A stretch of DNA of 64,000 bases. Origin: Mycobacterium sp. IDR2000157661 (GTDB lineage: Bacteria; Actinomycetota; Actinomycetes; Mycobacteriales; Mycobacteriaceae). The translations under genes and the position numbers were made by a program. A model generated the notes under the pieces. That model was not told the origin of the DNA. It did no database searches and was given only the letters and a program-made list of their open reading frames with translations. Positions 46,131 through 54,776 of this stretch are shown piece by piece. Position 1 is the first letter of the stretch. Every line of letters begins with the position of its first letter. The DNA lies in NCBI RefSeq assembly GCF_022317005.1, contig NZ_CP081006.1, forward strand, positions 1,798,001 through 1,862,000. The letters are read 5' to 3'.

Positions 46131-47471
46131 ATGACCGACGCCGCAGTCACCGAGCACGAGGCCCCGGCGACACCGGCCAAGATGCCACCGGCAGTGCCGT
46201 TGCCCAAGCCGGTTCAGCTGGTGCTGATGTCCGGCTTCCGCCGGTGGTTCCTGCGCACCGCGATGAAGCGGTACGGACAGGTCTTCGCGATCAACGTGCC
46301 GTTCTTCGGGCGCAGCGTGGTGGTCGCCGACCCGACGCTGCTGCGGCAGGTGTACCTCGCGAGCACCGACGATCTGATGAACGTGCAGCCGAACCTGAGC
46401 CGGATCTTCGGTCCCGGTTCGGTGTTCGCGCTCGACGGCGTCGAGCACCGCAAGCGGCGCAAGCTGCTAGCCCCGCCGTTCCACGGCCAGAGCATCAAGA
46501 ACTACGAAAAGGTCATCGAGGAGGAGACGCTCCGCGAGATCGCCACCTGGCCCCACGGCACCGAGTTCGCGACGCTCGAGCCGATGAACCGGATCACGTT
46601 GAACGTCATCCTGCGCACCGTGTTCGGGGCCGACGGCGCCGAGCTCGACTATCTGCGCGAGATCATCCCGCCGTGGGCCAAGCTGGGCTCGCGGATGGCC
46701 ACCCTGCCCGAGCCGTCGTTCTCCACCGGCCGCCGCAGCCCGTGGGGACGGCTGGCCGAGTTCCGCCGTAACTTCGACCGCACGGTGTTCACGCTGATCG
46801 ACAAGGCCCAGGCCGATCCCGCGCTCGGCGAGCGCACCGACATCCTGGCGCTGCTCCTGGGCAGCACCTACGAGGACGGCACGCCGATGTCACGCCAGGA
46901 CGTCTCCGACGAGTTGCTCACGCTGCTCGGCGCGGGCCACGAGACCACCGCCTCGACGCTGGGGTGGGCGTTCGAGCGTCTGCGCCGACATCCGGAGGTG
47001 CTGGCCAAGCTGGTCGAGGAGAACGACACCGGCGGCAACGAGTATCGCCGGGCGTTCATCGCCGAACTGCAGCGCAACCGGACGGTCATCGACTTCTCCG
47101 GTCGCCACGTCGCCGCCCCGCACTTCGATCTCGGACCGTGGCGGATCCCGCACGGCTACACCGTGATGGTGGCGCTGGCCAACATGCACGCCAACCCCGA
47201 GGTGTTTCCCGATCCCGAGCGTTTCGACCCGGACCGGTTCCTGGGCAAGCGGCCGCCGACGGCTTGGGTGCCGTTCGGTGGCGGCACGCGGCGCTGCATC
47301 GGCGCCGCGTTCGCCGAGGTCGAGATGGACGTCGTATTGCGAACGGTGTTGAGCCGGTTGACCGTCGACACCGACGACGCCCCGGACGAGAAGGTGCACT
47401 TCCGGGGCATCGCCTTCACTCCGAAGGACGGCGGCCGCGTCGTGGTGCGCCTCCGCCAGGCCGACCTCTAG
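46131..47471 (+). CDS. Cytochrome P450, CYP138-like, second tandem copy
   Basis: A 446-residue P450 with haem motif [17 protein letters not shown] (Cys389), I-helix [13 protein letters not shown] and ExxR as ELQR. It is clearly a paralogue of the gene just upstream; long stretches such as QPNLSR, PPFHG-SIKNYE and EEETLREIA are shared. AGGAGG lies upstream of the ATG, 9 bases after the previous stop, so the pair is cotranscribed. Its stop overlaps the stop of msrA, on the other strand, in the sequence CTAG. Confidence 0.88.
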   Translation: MTDAAVTEHEAPATPAKMPPAVPLPKPVQLVLMSGFRRWFLRTAMKRYGQVFAINVPFFGRSVVVADPTLLRQVYLASTDDLMNVQPNLSRIFGPGSVFALDGVEHRKRRKLLAPPFHGQSIKNYEKVIEEETLREIATWPHGTEFATLEPMNRITLNVILRTVFGADGAELDYLREIIPPWAKLGSRMATLPEPSFSTGRRSPWGRLAEFRRNFDRTVFTLIDKAQADPALGERTDILALLLGSTYEDGTPMSRQDVSDELLTLLGAGHETTASTLGWAFERLRRHPEVLAKLVEENDTGGNEYRRAFIAELQRNRTVIDFSGRHVAAPHFDLGPWRIPHGYTVMVALANMHANPEVFPDPERFDPDRFLGKRPPTAWVPFGGGTRRCIGAAFAEVEMDVVLRTVLSRLTVDTDDAPDEKVHFRGIAFTPKDGGRVVVRLRQADL

Positions 47472-47983
47472 GCCTGCTGGGTCTCGCGCTTCGGCAGCTT
47501 CCAGCCGGGCCGGGGGAAATGGCAGGTGTAGCCGCTGGGGAAGCGCTCCAGGTAGTCCTGGTGCTCGGGCTCGGCTTCCCAGAAGTCGCTCGCCGGTGTC
47601 AACTCCGTGACCACCTTGCCCGGCCACAGGCCCGAGGCGTCGACGTCGGCGATGGTGTCGAGGGCGACGCGCTTCTGCTCGTCGTCGAGATAGAAGATCG
47701 CCGACCGGTAGCTAGAGCCGACGTCGTTGCCCTGCCGGTTCTTCGTGGTCGGGTCGTGGATCTGGAAGAAGAACTCCAACAGCGCCCGGTAATCGGTCTG
47801 CGCGGGGTCGTAGACGATCTCGATGGCTTCCGCGTGGCCCGGGTGGTTGCGGTAGGTGGCGTTGGCGTTCTGGCCGCCGGTGTAGCCGACGCGCGTGGAC
47901 ACCACGCCGGGCTGCTTGCGGATCAGGTCCTGCATGCCCCAGAAGCAGCCGCCCGCCAGGATCGCCTTCTCGCTTGAACTCAT
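47468..47983 (-). CDS. msrA: Peptide methionine sulfoxide reductase A
   Basis: A 171-residue MsrA, which reduces the S-epimer of methionine sulfoxide. The catalytic Cys13 is in [10 protein letters not shown]; the family tracts [21 protein letters not shown] and FFQIHDPTT are complete. A resolving cysteine is present near the C-terminus ([10 protein letters not shown]). ATG 47983 overlaps the msrB stop, forming msrB-msrA. Matches Rv0137c in place and orientation after cyp138. Confidence 0.95.
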   Translation of the reverse strand: MSSSEKAILAGGCFWGMQDLIRKQPGVVSTRVGYTGGQNANATYRNHPGHAEAIEIVYDPAQTDYRALLEFFFQIHDPTTKNRQGNDVGSSYRSAIFYLDDEQKRVALDTIADVDASGLWPGKVVTELTPASDFWEAEPEHQDYLERFPSGYTCHFPRPGWKLPKRETQQA

Positions 47984-48465
47984 GCCTGTGCCTCCTTGGT
48001 GAAGAGCGTCTTGTACTGGCCGTAGCCCTCGGCCTCGAGGTCGTCGAGGTGGATGAACCTCAGCGAAGCGGAGTTGATGCAGTAGCGCAACCCGCCACCG
48101 CGCACGTGCGGAGCAGTTCGGTCATCCGAGCGCGGGCCGTCGGTGAACACGTGGCCGAGGTGGCTGTCGCCGTGTGCCGAACGCACCTCGGTGCGGATCA
48201 TCAGGTGCGAGAAGTCACGCTTCTGCACGACGTTGGTCGCCTCGATGGGTCGGGTGAAGCTCGGCCACCCAGTGCCGCTGTCGAACTTGTCGGTCGAGGC
48301 GAACAACGGCTCGCCGGAGACCACATCGACGTAGATGCCCGGCTCGTGGTTGTCCCAGTACTCGCCCGTGAAAGGGCGCTCGGTGCCGTTGCGCTGCGTC
48401 ACGCGGTACTGCTCCGGCGACAGGGCGGCCACCGCAGCCGGGTTCTTGTTGTAGGTCTTGCTCAT
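47980..48465 (-). CDS. msrB: Peptide methionine sulfoxide reductase B
   Basis: A 161-residue MsrB for the R-epimer of methionine sulfoxide. The signature GTGWPSF, the HLGHVF histidines and the catalytic Cys129 in [12 protein letters not shown] are present. The CxxC zinc-binding pairs of many MsrB enzymes are absent, so this is a non-zinc form. The gene starts ATGAGCAAGACC-like at 48465 with a leaderless -10 box and overlaps msrA. A linked msrB-msrA pair differs from M. tuberculosis, where the two are apart. Confidence 0.93.
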   Translation of the reverse strand: MSKTYNKNPAAVAALSPEQYRVTQRNGTERPFTGEYWDNHEPGIYVDVVSGEPLFASTDKFDSGTGWPSFTRPIEATNVVQKRDFSHLMIRTEVRSAHGDSHLGHVFTDGPRSDDRTAPHVRGGGLRYCINSASLRFIHLDDLEAEGYGQYKTLFTKEAQA

Positions 48466-48471
48466 AGTGCC

Positions 48472-48477
48472 TGTATA
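48472..48477 (-). promoter_or_regulatory. -10 box TATACA of msrB (leaderless)
   Basis: TATACA on the minus strand lies 6 bases before ATG 48465. Confidence 0.4.
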
Positions 48478-48524
48478 ACCGCCGGCGTAACGCTGGTGTT
48501 CCTGGCGCAGATTACGGATGTGTG

Positions 48525-48929
48525 ATGCGCGCAATCGCCGCGGCGGCGGCTCTCGTGCTGGCCGGCGCACTTGCCCCGGTGGCGTCGGCGGAGACGGCCG
48601 TGCTGCGGGAGGTCGCGGGTGCGCCCGGCGATGGCAGGCAGTCGTTCACCGACAACCCGGCGATCGTCGACGCGCAACCGATGGCGGCCGAGTCGTTCAC
48701 GCGAATCGACGACCGAAGGATCGCAGTCCACTTCACCACGGGAACGCCCGCCTGCTACGGCGTGCACGCCACCGTGCAGGAGACACCGCAGACCGTCACC
48801 GTCGAACTGCTCAGCGGCACGCTGCCCGAGGCGGTCGACCGGGCCTGCATCATGATCGCAGTGTTCGGCACCATCGACGTCGCGCTGCAGCACCCGCTGG
48901 GCGACCGCGCCGTCGTCAGCGTGTACTGA
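48525..48929 (+). CDS. Small secreted protein with one cysteine pair
   Basis: A 134-residue protein with a clear signal peptide ([20 protein letters not shown], cleavage before ETAVL). The mature part of about 112 residues is beta-rich with two cysteines (GTPACYGV and DRACIMI) that likely form a disulfide. I do not recognise a family. It starts at ATG 48525 (or GTG 48522), is divergent from msrB, and ends 40 bases before the next gene. Confidence 0.65.
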   Translation: MRAIAAAAALVLAGALAPVASAETAVLREVAGAPGDGRQSFTDNPAIVDAQPMAAESFTRIDDRRIAVHFTTGTPACYGVHATVQETPQTVTVELLSGTLPEAVDRACIMIAVFGTIDVALQHPLGDRAVVSVY

Positions 48930-48946
48930 CGCTCGACAAACATCAG

Positions 48947-48960
48947 TAGAACGTGTTCTA
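48947..48960. promoter_or_regulatory. KstR-type operator TAGAACGTGTTCTA
   Basis: TAGAAC-GT-GTTCTA has perfect 6-base arms and matches the KstR motif TNNAACNNGTTNNA. It lies 9 bases before the GTG of the SnoaL-like gene, overlapping where the -10 region must be. Predicts repression of the SnoaL-epimerase pair by KstR. Confidence 0.65.
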
Positions 48961-48969
48961 GTTCTGGAT

Positions 48970-49476
48970 GTGACCGGCAGCACCTTCAGCCGCGACGAAC
49001 TCGCCGCGGCGTTCGGGGACTTCGAGGCGACGGTGGACCGCGCGGCGCAGACCCGCGACTGGGATCCCTGGGTCGCGCAATACACCCCCGACGTCACCTA
49101 CGTCGAGCACGCCGCGGGCACCATGCGCGGCCGCGAGGAGGTGCGCTCGTGGATCTGGAAGACGATGGAGACCTTCCCGGGCAGCTACATGACATGCTTC
49201 CCGTCGCTGTGGACGGTGGTCGACGAGCCGACCGGCCGGGTGCTGTGCGAACTCGACAACCCGATGCGCGATCCCGGCGACGGGACGATCATCAGCGCCA
49301 CCAACATCTCGATCGTCACCTACGCCGGTGACGGGCTGTGGCGTCGTCAGGAGGACGTCTACAACCCGCTGCGGTTCGTGCGGGCCACCGTGAAGTGGTG
49401 CCGCAAGGCCGCCGAACTCGGCACGCTGCCGCCGGAGGCGCAAGCGTGGATGAAGCAGTTCGGAGGCGGCAAGTGA
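48970..49476 (+). CDS. SnoaL/NTF2-like protein, Rv0138-like
   Basis: A 168-residue protein of the NTF2/SnoaL fold: ELAAAFGDFEATVDRAAQTRDWDPWVAQYTPDVTYVEHAAG in outline, with the buried Asp/His-lined cavity typical of small isomerases and hydrolases. Length and place match Rv0138. GTG 48970 is leaderless or nearly so, since the KstR-type site ends 9 bases before it. It overlaps the epimerase gene by 4 bases (GTGA), so they act together, probably on a sterol- or lipid-derived substrate (inferred). Confidence 0.82.
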   Translation: MTGSTFSRDELAAAFGDFEATVDRAAQTRDWDPWVAQYTPDVTYVEHAAGTMRGREEVRSWIWKTMETFPGSYMTCFPSLWTVVDEPTGRVLCELDNPMRDPGDGTIISATNISIVTYAGDGLWRRQEDVYNPLRFVRATVKWCRKAAELGTLPPEAQAWMKQFGGGK

Positions 49477-50471
49477 GCAAGCTGGTCATCGGCGCCAACG
49501 GGTTCCTCGGCTCGCATGTCACCCGACTGCTGGTGGGCGACGGGCACGAGGTGCGCGCGATGGTGCGGCCGAACGCCAACACCATCGGCATCGACGACCT
49601 CGCCGTCGAGCGTTTCCACGGCGACATCTGGGACGACGACACGCTGCGAGCCGCGATGTCGGGTGTCGACGACGTCTACTACTGCGTGGTCGACACCCGC
49701 GGATGGCTGCGCGACCCGGCGCCGCTGTTCCGCACCAACGTCGAGGGCACCCGCAATGTGCTCGAGGTCGCGAGCCGGGCGGAACTGCGGCGCTTCGTCT
49801 ACACCAGCAGCTATGTCACCGTCGGTCGCAGGCGCGGCCACGTGGCGACCGAGCACGACGTGGTGTCCGAGCACGGGCTCACGCCGTACGTGCGATCCCG
49901 GGTGCAGGCCGAGAGCCTGGTCCTGCAATACGCCCGCGAACATGGTCTGCCCGCGGTCGCGATGTGCGTGTCGACCACCTACGGCAGCGGCGACTGGGGC
50001 CGCACTCCGCACGGCGCGGTCATCGCGGGTGCGGCGTTCGGCAAGATCCCCTTCGTGCTGGGTGGCATCGAACTCGAGGCGGTCGGTGTTGACGACGCGG
50101 CGCGGGCGCTGATCCTGGCGGCCGAGCACGGCCGCGTCGGTGACCGGTATCTGGTGTCGGAGAAGATGATCAGCAACGCCGACGTGATCACCATCGCCGC
50201 CGACGCCGCCGGTATGCCGCCACCGAGCAAGACGATTCCGCTGCCGGTGTCCTACGCGATGGCCGCCGTCGGCAGCATCAAGGCCAAGCTGCGGGGCACC
50301 GACGAGCGGCTGTCGCTGAACTCGCTTCGGCTGATGCGCGCCGAGGCGCCGGTGGACTGCGGCAAGGCCCGACGGGAACTGGGCTGGCAACCCCGGCCGG
50401 TCGAGGAGTCCATCCGCGAGGCGGCTCGCTTCTGGGCGGGTCTTCGCGACGCCCGTCTGCAACGAAACTGA
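49473..50471 (+). CDS. NAD-dependent epimerase/dehydratase (extended SDR), Rv0139-like
   Basis: A 332-residue extended SDR. The coenzyme motif is GANGFLGSH; the active-site region shows VYTSSYVTVG and the YVRSRVQAE segment in place of the usual YxxxK, so Tyr is kept but the Lys is replaced by Arg-Val-Gln. Members of this group include 3-beta-hydroxysteroid dehydrogenase/isomerase-like enzymes, which fits the KstR-type site upstream. GTG start overlaps the SnoaL-like gene. Catalysis is uncertain because of the changed motif. Confidence 0.82.
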   Translation: MSKLVIGANGFLGSHVTRLLVGDGHEVRAMVRPNANTIGIDDLAVERFHGDIWDDDTLRAAMSGVDDVYYCVVDTRGWLRDPAPLFRTNVEGTRNVLEVASRAELRRFVYTSSYVTVGRRRGHVATEHDVVSEHGLTPYVRSRVQAESLVLQYAREHGLPAVAMCVSTTYGSGDWGRTPHGAVIAGAAFGKIPFVLGGIELEAVGVDDAARALILAAEHGRVGDRYLVSEKMISNADVITIAADAAGMPPPSKTIPLPVSYAMAAVGSIKAKLRGTDERLSLNSLRLMRAEAPVDCGKARRELGWQPRPVEESIREAARFWAGLRDARLQRN

Positions 50472-50531
50472 ACTTATGTTGCCGCGGAGACGAAATTTTG
50501 ACGAAAAGCTACAGTTTCGGCGACATACGGG

Positions 50532-51188
50532 CTAGACGGCCTTCAGTTCGGCGATCACCTCGGCGTAGAGGCGGGCCTTGATCGCGCCGAACACCGCACC
50601 CGCCTTGCCGGCCAACTCCCCGGCGCGGGCGATCGCCGTTTCCAGCACGTCGCCCTCACCCGCGGTCGCCGCCACGATGCCCGCCGCCCGCGCGTCCTCA
50701 CCGCCGTACCGGCGGGCCGTCGTCATGGCCTCGTGCGCGGTGGCGATGGGCAGCCGCGACCGGATCAGCGCGTTCATTCCCGCGGTGAAGGGGATGCCGA
50801 GGTCGACCTCCGGCAGGCAGAAGTAGCCGCGGTCACCGCGCATGACGATCTGGTCGTGCGCCAGCGCCAGCATCGCGCCCGCGGCGAAAGCGTGTCCCTG
50901 GACCGCTGCGACGATCGGCGCCGGGAACGCCAGCACACGTGCGAAAAGCCCATGTACCGAAGCAAGATTCGCTTCCGCGGCATCGGGGTTGGCGGCCATG
51001 AAATCCAGGTCCAGCCCGTTGGAATAGAACTTGCCGGCACCGGTGGTGACGACGGCGCGCGGCCCGTCGGCGGCTTCGACCTCGTCGAGCGCGGCGTTGA
51101 CCGCGGTCAAACGGTCCGGATGGAAGCGGTTCTCGTCGTCGCCCAGGGTCAACACGAAGACGGCGCCGTGGCGCTGCAGGTCGGCCAT
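50532..51188 (-). CDS. Enoyl-CoA hydratase/isomerase family protein
   Basis: A 218-residue crotonase-fold protein. The CoA and oxyanion-hole segments are GKFYSNGLDLDFM and VQGHAFAAGAMLALAHDQIVM. It is shorter than typical hydratases (about 260) and resembles the enoyl-CoA delta-isomerase-like subgroup. ATG 51188 fits the family start MADLQRHGAVFVLTLG; the frame continues upstream without family sequence. A 61-bp tandem repeat lies about 60 bases upstream. Confidence 0.82.
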   Translation of the reverse strand: MADLQRHGAVFVLTLGDDENRFHPDRLTAVNAALDEVEAADGPRAVVTTGAGKFYSNGLDLDFMAANPDAAEANLASVHGLFARVLAFPAPIVAAVQGHAFAAGAMLALAHDQIVMRGDRGYFCLPEVDLGIPFTAGMNALIRSRLPIATAHEAMTTARRYGGEDARAAGIVAATAGEGDVLETAIARAGELAGKAGAVFGAIKARLYAEVIAELKAV

Positions 51189-51249
51189 CAGCCGATTACA
51201 CCACTTCGCGAACCCTGCCAGAACTCGGGCGGTGGTCTGCCAGCGCGCG

Positions 51250-51424
51250 CTCAACGCGGCTCGTGCCTCGCCGCTTGATCGTCGTCCGACTAGACCTGAC
51301 TGTCGAACTCCTCAACGCGGCTCGTGCCTCGCCGCTTGATCGTCGTCCGACTAGACCTGACTGTCGAACTCCTCAACGCGGCTCGTGCCTCGCCGCTTGA
51401 TCGTCGTCCGACTAGACCTGACTG
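51250..51424. repeat. 61-bp tandem repeat, 2.9 copies (VNTR-like)
   Basis: Copies run 51250-51310, 51311-51371 and 51372-51424 (53 bp); the shared parts are identical. The unit begins CTCAACGCGG and ends GTCGAACTC. Each copy carries the last codons and stop (minus-strand TAG) of the SRPBCC gene, so the repeat arose by duplication of that 3' end plus adjoining DNA. Similar to MIRU/VNTR loci at gene borders in mycobacteria. Confidence 0.95.
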
Positions 51425-51894
51425 CCGGCTTCGGCCTTCTCCTTCAGCCGCTGCAGCGTCCGGCGGATGTGTTCGCTGTTGGCGCTCGCGCGGTCCTTCA
51501 CGCCGGTGGCCCAGCCCGCGGGCACCCGGAACCAACCCGGCCGCCGGTCCCATGTGCTCTCGGTGACCCGGCATCCTCCGTCGCCGGTCGCGGTGATGGC
51601 GTAGCGCCAGTGCGCGACCGGAATGACTCCACTGCGCACGTCGAACGCGAACACCCGACCCGGATCGGCCTCGGTGACGGTGCACATGGTGTTCCAGGTC
51701 CGCGACCCGTTGCGATTGTGGCCCCTGAACACCGCGCCCGGTCGGGCGGCGTCGCCTTTGCGCCATTGCATGGCGTCGGCCTCCTCGGCCAGCGATGCCA
51801 GCGTGGGCAGATCGGTGATCAGGCGGTACACCGCGTCGGGGTCGGCGTCGATGGTGATGTCCAACTGCGCGGAAGCTGGTCCGGAACGGCTCAT
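51412..51894 (-). CDS. SRPBCC family protein
   Basis: A 160-residue SRPBCC (START-like) protein: ITIDADPDAVYRLITDLPTLASLAEEADAMQW at the N-terminus in outline, a central CTVTEADPGRVFAFDV strand pair, and a C-terminal helix HIRRTLQRLKEKAEAG. It binds an unknown hydrophobic ligand. The stop lies in the third copy of the 61-bp repeat, so recombination among copies leaves the protein unchanged. Divergent from the DUF427 gene. Confidence 0.82.
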   Translation of the reverse strand: MSRSGPASAQLDITIDADPDAVYRLITDLPTLASLAEEADAMQWRKGDAARPGAVFRGHNRNGSRTWNTMCTVTEADPGRVFAFDVRSGVIPVAHWRYAITATGDGGCRVTESTWDRRPGWFRVPAGWATGVKDRASANSEHIRRTLQRLKEKAEAGSQV

Positions 51895-51980
51895 GGGCCG
51901 ATCGTAGGTCGCTGGTCGGGAAGAATGAAGGCTCTGGACATGTTGGTCGAAGCAGACCCACCGGCGTCAGGAGAGCGATG

Positions 51981-52358
51981 ATGGCCAACCGACCCGTGCT
52001 CGAGCCCACCGCCGCGCACCCCATCACCGTGGAGTCGACGGGCAGACATGTCACCGTCCTGGTCAACGGTGAACGCATCGCCGAGACCGACGACGCGCTG
52101 ACGCTGCAGGAGTCCACTTACCCAGCGGTGCAGTACATCCCGTTGACCGACGTGGCGACCGAGCGGCTACGGCCCAGCGATACGCAGACGTACTGCCCCT
52201 TCAAGGGCGACGCCGGGTACTACGACGTCGTCACCGCCGACGGGGAGAGCGTCGTCGAAGACGCGGTCTGGACATACGAGAAGCCGTATCCCGCGGTGAG
52301 CCGGATCGCCGGCCACGTCGCTTTCTATCCCGACAAGGCCGACATCAGCGTCACTTAG
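51981..52358 (+). CDS. DUF427 protein, Rv0140-like
   Basis: A 125-residue protein of the DUF427 family, recognised by YPAVQYIPLTDV, TYCPFKGDAGYYDV and DAVWTYEKPYPA. The fold is a small beta barrel; the conserved Cys of YCPFKG is retained. Function unknown. AGGAG precedes the two adjacent ATG codons (51978, 51981); spacing favours 51981. Place and order match Rv0140. Confidence 0.85.
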   Translation: MANRPVLEPTAAHPITVESTGRHVTVLVNGERIAETDDALTLQESTYPAVQYIPLTDVATERLRPSDTQTYCPFKGDAGYYDVVTADGESVVEDAVWTYEKPYPAVSRIAGHVAFYPDKADISVT

Positions 52359-52361
52359 CCT
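52356..52361 (+). promoter_or_regulatory. -10 box TAGCCT of the glycosylase gene (leaderless)
   Basis: TAGCCT spans the stop codon of the DUF427 gene and lies 6 bases before GTG 52368. Confidence 0.45.
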
Positions 52362-52367
52362 GAAGCG

Positions 52368-53276
52368 GTGCACGCAACGGTCAGCATCGCCTTCGGCGGG
52401 CCGGTGAGCCCGGCGCTGACATTGGCGCCGCTGCGGCGCGGCCGTCGGGATCCGTGTTTTTACGACGCACCCGACGGTGCGATCTGGCGCACCAGCCTGA
52501 TGCGCAGCGGGCCGGTCACCGCGCGGATCACACAGTCCGCTGACACCGTCGATTGCGAGGCGTGGGGAAGCGGGGCAACGGAATTCGCCGAGGCGTTGCC
52601 CGCGATGATCGGTGCGTTCGACGACAGCACCGGATTCGAACCCGAGGAGCCGACGATCGCGACCGCGCACCGGCGCGTGCGTCACCTGCGGCTGGGGCGG
52701 ACCGACCGCGTGCTCGAGTCGCTCGTGCCTGCGGTGCTCGAACAACGTGTGTACGGCAAGGACGCCCGTCGCGCGTGGTTCCTGCTCGTCACCAAGTACG
52801 GTGCACCCGCCCCTGGTCCGGTGCCCGCCCACATGCGCGTCCCGCCGTCCGGTGAGGTGTGGCGGCGCATCCCGTCGTGGGAGTTCCACCTGGCCAACGT
52901 CGACCCCGGCCGGGCCCGCACGGTGGTGATGTGTGCGCAGCGCGCCGACTCGCTGGAGCGGCTGGGCGCCCGGTCGCCTGCAGCCGCCCGCGCCGCGATG
53001 ACGTCGTTGCCGGGGGTCGGTGAGTGGACGGCAGCCGAGACCGCCCAGCGGGCATGGGGTGACGCCGACGCGTTGTCGGTCGGCGACTACCACCTGGCCA
53101 AGATGGTCGGCTGGAGTCTGCTCGGACATCCGATCGACGATCCGGCGATGGTGCAGCTCCTCGAACCGCTGCGCCCGCACCGGCACCGCGCGGTCCGGTT
53201 GCTTGAGGTCAGCGGACTCGCCGTACTGCCGCGTTTCGGCGCGCGCCAGGCGATTCCCGATCTGTCCGATTTGTGA
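52368..53276 (+). CDS. AlkA-like DNA-3-methyladenine glycosylase, Rv0142-like
   Basis: A 302-residue HhH-GPD glycosylase. The helix-hairpin-helix is MTSLPGVGEWTAAETAQRAW and the catalytic Asp240 is in LSVGDYHLAKMVG. The N-terminal third is a beta domain as in AlkA. It removes alkylated bases in repair. Length is close to Rv0142 (308). The start GTG is leaderless. Confidence 0.85.
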   Translation: MHATVSIAFGGPVSPALTLAPLRRGRRDPCFYDAPDGAIWRTSLMRSGPVTARITQSADTVDCEAWGSGATEFAEALPAMIGAFDDSTGFEPEEPTIATAHRRVRHLRLGRTDRVLESLVPAVLEQRVYGKDARRAWFLLVTKYGAPAPGPVPAHMRVPPSGEVWRRIPSWEFHLANVDPGRARTVVMCAQRADSLERLGARSPAAARAAMTSLPGVGEWTAAETAQRAWGDADALSVGDYHLAKMVGWSLLGHPIDDPAMVQLLEPLRPHRHRAVRLLEVSGLAVLPRFGARQAIPDLSDL

Positions 53277-53291
53277 CGTGCGCGGCGTCGT

Positions 53292-53317
53292 GGTTACCCA
53301 TACTTTCGAGGGGGTAG
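53292..53317 (+). promoter_or_regulatory. SigF-like promoter of dps
   Basis: GGTT (53292-53295), a 16-base spacer and GGGTAG (53312-53317) resemble the mycobacterial SigF consensus GGTTT-N15-17-GGGTA. It lies 110 bases before the dps ATG, as fits a stationary-phase or starvation-induced Dps. Confidence 0.45.
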
Positions 53318-53426
53318 CCGGACGAGCGTCACCATGATATTCAAAGCGAACGTGAGGCCACCGTGACCCTCGGCGTCAATCGGGACCACAGCGTCACGTT
53401 CGGCATTGTGTGCAAAGGAGCTTTTG

Positions 53427-53966
53427 ATGTCTGAGTTCACCGTTCCGGGAATGACCGACAAGCAGTCCGCACAGGTCGCCGAGATCCTGCAGAAGCAGCT
53501 GAGCCGGTACAACGACCTGCACCTGACCCTCAAGCACGTGCACTGGAATGTCGTCGGCCCGAACTTCATCGGCGTGCACGAGATGATCGATCCTCAGGTC
53601 GATCTGGTGCGCGGCTACGCCGACGAGGTCGCCGAGCGCATCGCCACGCTGGGCTTCTCGCCGAAGGGCACGCCGGGCGCGATCCAGTCCGACCGGACGT
53701 GGGACGACTACTCGCTCGAGCGCGACACCGTGCAGGCGCACCTGTCTGCGCTGGATCTCGTCTACGACGGCGTCGTCGAGGACACCCGCAAGAACATCCA
53801 GGAAACCGAAGAGCTCGACCCGGTGACGCAGGACATGCTGATCAGCCATGCCGGGGAGCTCGAGAAGTTCCAGTGGTTCGTTCGGGCGCACCTCGAGAAC
53901 GCGGGCGGAAAGTTGAAGCATTCCGGGGCGAAGACCGAGAAGGACGCCGCAGACAAGGCCAGGTAG
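53427..53966 (+). CDS. dps: Dps ferritin-like DNA-binding protein
   Basis: A 179-residue Dps, very like M. smegmatis Dps1. The ferroxidase centre is in TLKHVHWNVVGPNFIGVHEMIDPQVD, across the dimer interface, and a Lys-rich C-terminal tail (KTEKDAADKAR) is used for DNA binding in mycobacterial Dps1. It forms a dodecamer that stores iron and condenses DNA in stationary phase. AAAGGAG 6 bases upstream fixes ATG 53427. Confidence 0.94.
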   Translation: MSEFTVPGMTDKQSAQVAEILQKQLSRYNDLHLTLKHVHWNVVGPNFIGVHEMIDPQVDLVRGYADEVAERIATLGFSPKGTPGAIQSDRTWDDYSLERDTVQAHLSALDLVYDGVVEDTRKNIQETEELDPVTQDMLISHAGELEKFQWFVRAHLENAGGKLKHSGAKTEKDAADKAR

Positions 53967-53972
53967 TACGCA

Positions 53973-54776
53973 TCAGCGATAGGCGGTCAGCCGCGCGATG
54001 ATGGCGACCTCGCCACGGGGCCCGACGGCCTGGGCCTCGCCGACGCCCGTGCTGCGGCCGACACGCGACGCGGTGCCGACGTAGCGGGATTCGGCCCCGC
54101 TGTGAAACGGGCGCAGGAAGTTGACGCGCAGCGACGAGGTCCGCAGCGGCTGCTCGGCCCGGCCGGCGTTTACCGCGGCCGAGGCGACGAGTTCGAGCGC
54201 CGTCGCCGACACGCCGCCGTGCACGATCCCGACGCTGTTGTTGAGCACCGGATCGTCGTCCTGGACGAGTGCCGCGCCGCAACCCCCGCTCTCGGCGACG
54301 CGCACGGCCATCCGGTCGCTCAGCGTTCCGGCCGGCAGCGGGCCGGTGGGACCCTCGGGAAACGGCGCGAGATGACCGGGTGTGCGGATGTAGAACGACC
54401 GCACTGTCGCGCTGGCCAGCAGGGTCTGCCGGTGGCTGAACTCGCACAGGGCCAACGCGACGTCGCGCTTCTTGCCGAAGGGTCGCGCCCGCGCCACCAC
54501 CGGCATGTCGGGGGCCGTCGCAACGACGTCGGCCGCGTCTGGGTCCAATTCGAGCGACAACTCGCTGGTGACCGTCCATTCGTCGGGCTCGCGGCGGTGG
54601 TGGTTGACCAGGCCGCCGGCATGGTCGGCGAGCATCGCCAACGGTGCGACGGTCGGGGCGCCCGTCAGCGGATTGGTCATCTCGCCGACGGGGATGGAGG
54701 CGACGCACCCGTGCGGTCCGTCGTCGGACGTCACGATGCCGAATCGGCCGAGTGGGGTGTTCAAGGGATGGGACAT
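53973..54776 (-). CDS. Double-hotdog PaaI-like thioesterase
   Basis: A 267-residue protein with two hotdog domains. The N-terminal half has TVAPLAMLADHAGGLVNHH; the C-terminal half has GIVHGGVSATALELVASAA, the PaaI/4HBT signature with the Gly-rich helix. Probable acyl-CoA thioesterase. It is convergent with dps, separated by only a few bases. Confidence 0.78.
   Translation of the reverse strand: MSHPLNTPLGRFGIVTSDDGPHGCVASIPVGEMTNPLTGAPTVAPLAMLADHAGGLVNHHRREPDEWTVTSELSLELDPDAADVVATAPDMPVVARARPFGKKRDVALALCEFSHRQTLLASATVRSFYIRTPGHLAPFPEGPTGPLPAGTLSDRMAVRVAESGGCGAALVQDDDPVLNNSVGIVHGGVSATALELVASAAVNAGRAEQPLRTSSLRVNFLRPFHSGAESRYVGTASRVGRSTGVGEAQAVGPRGEVAIIARLTAYR

Noticed and set aside
51250..51424. 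CRISPR array
   Set aside because: The repeats are directly adjacent with no spacers and include a gene's stop codon.
52632..52643. GGATTCGAACCC, resembling a tRNA T-loop
   Set aside because: It lies inside the AlkA-like gene in frame and no acceptor or anticodon stem can be formed around it.
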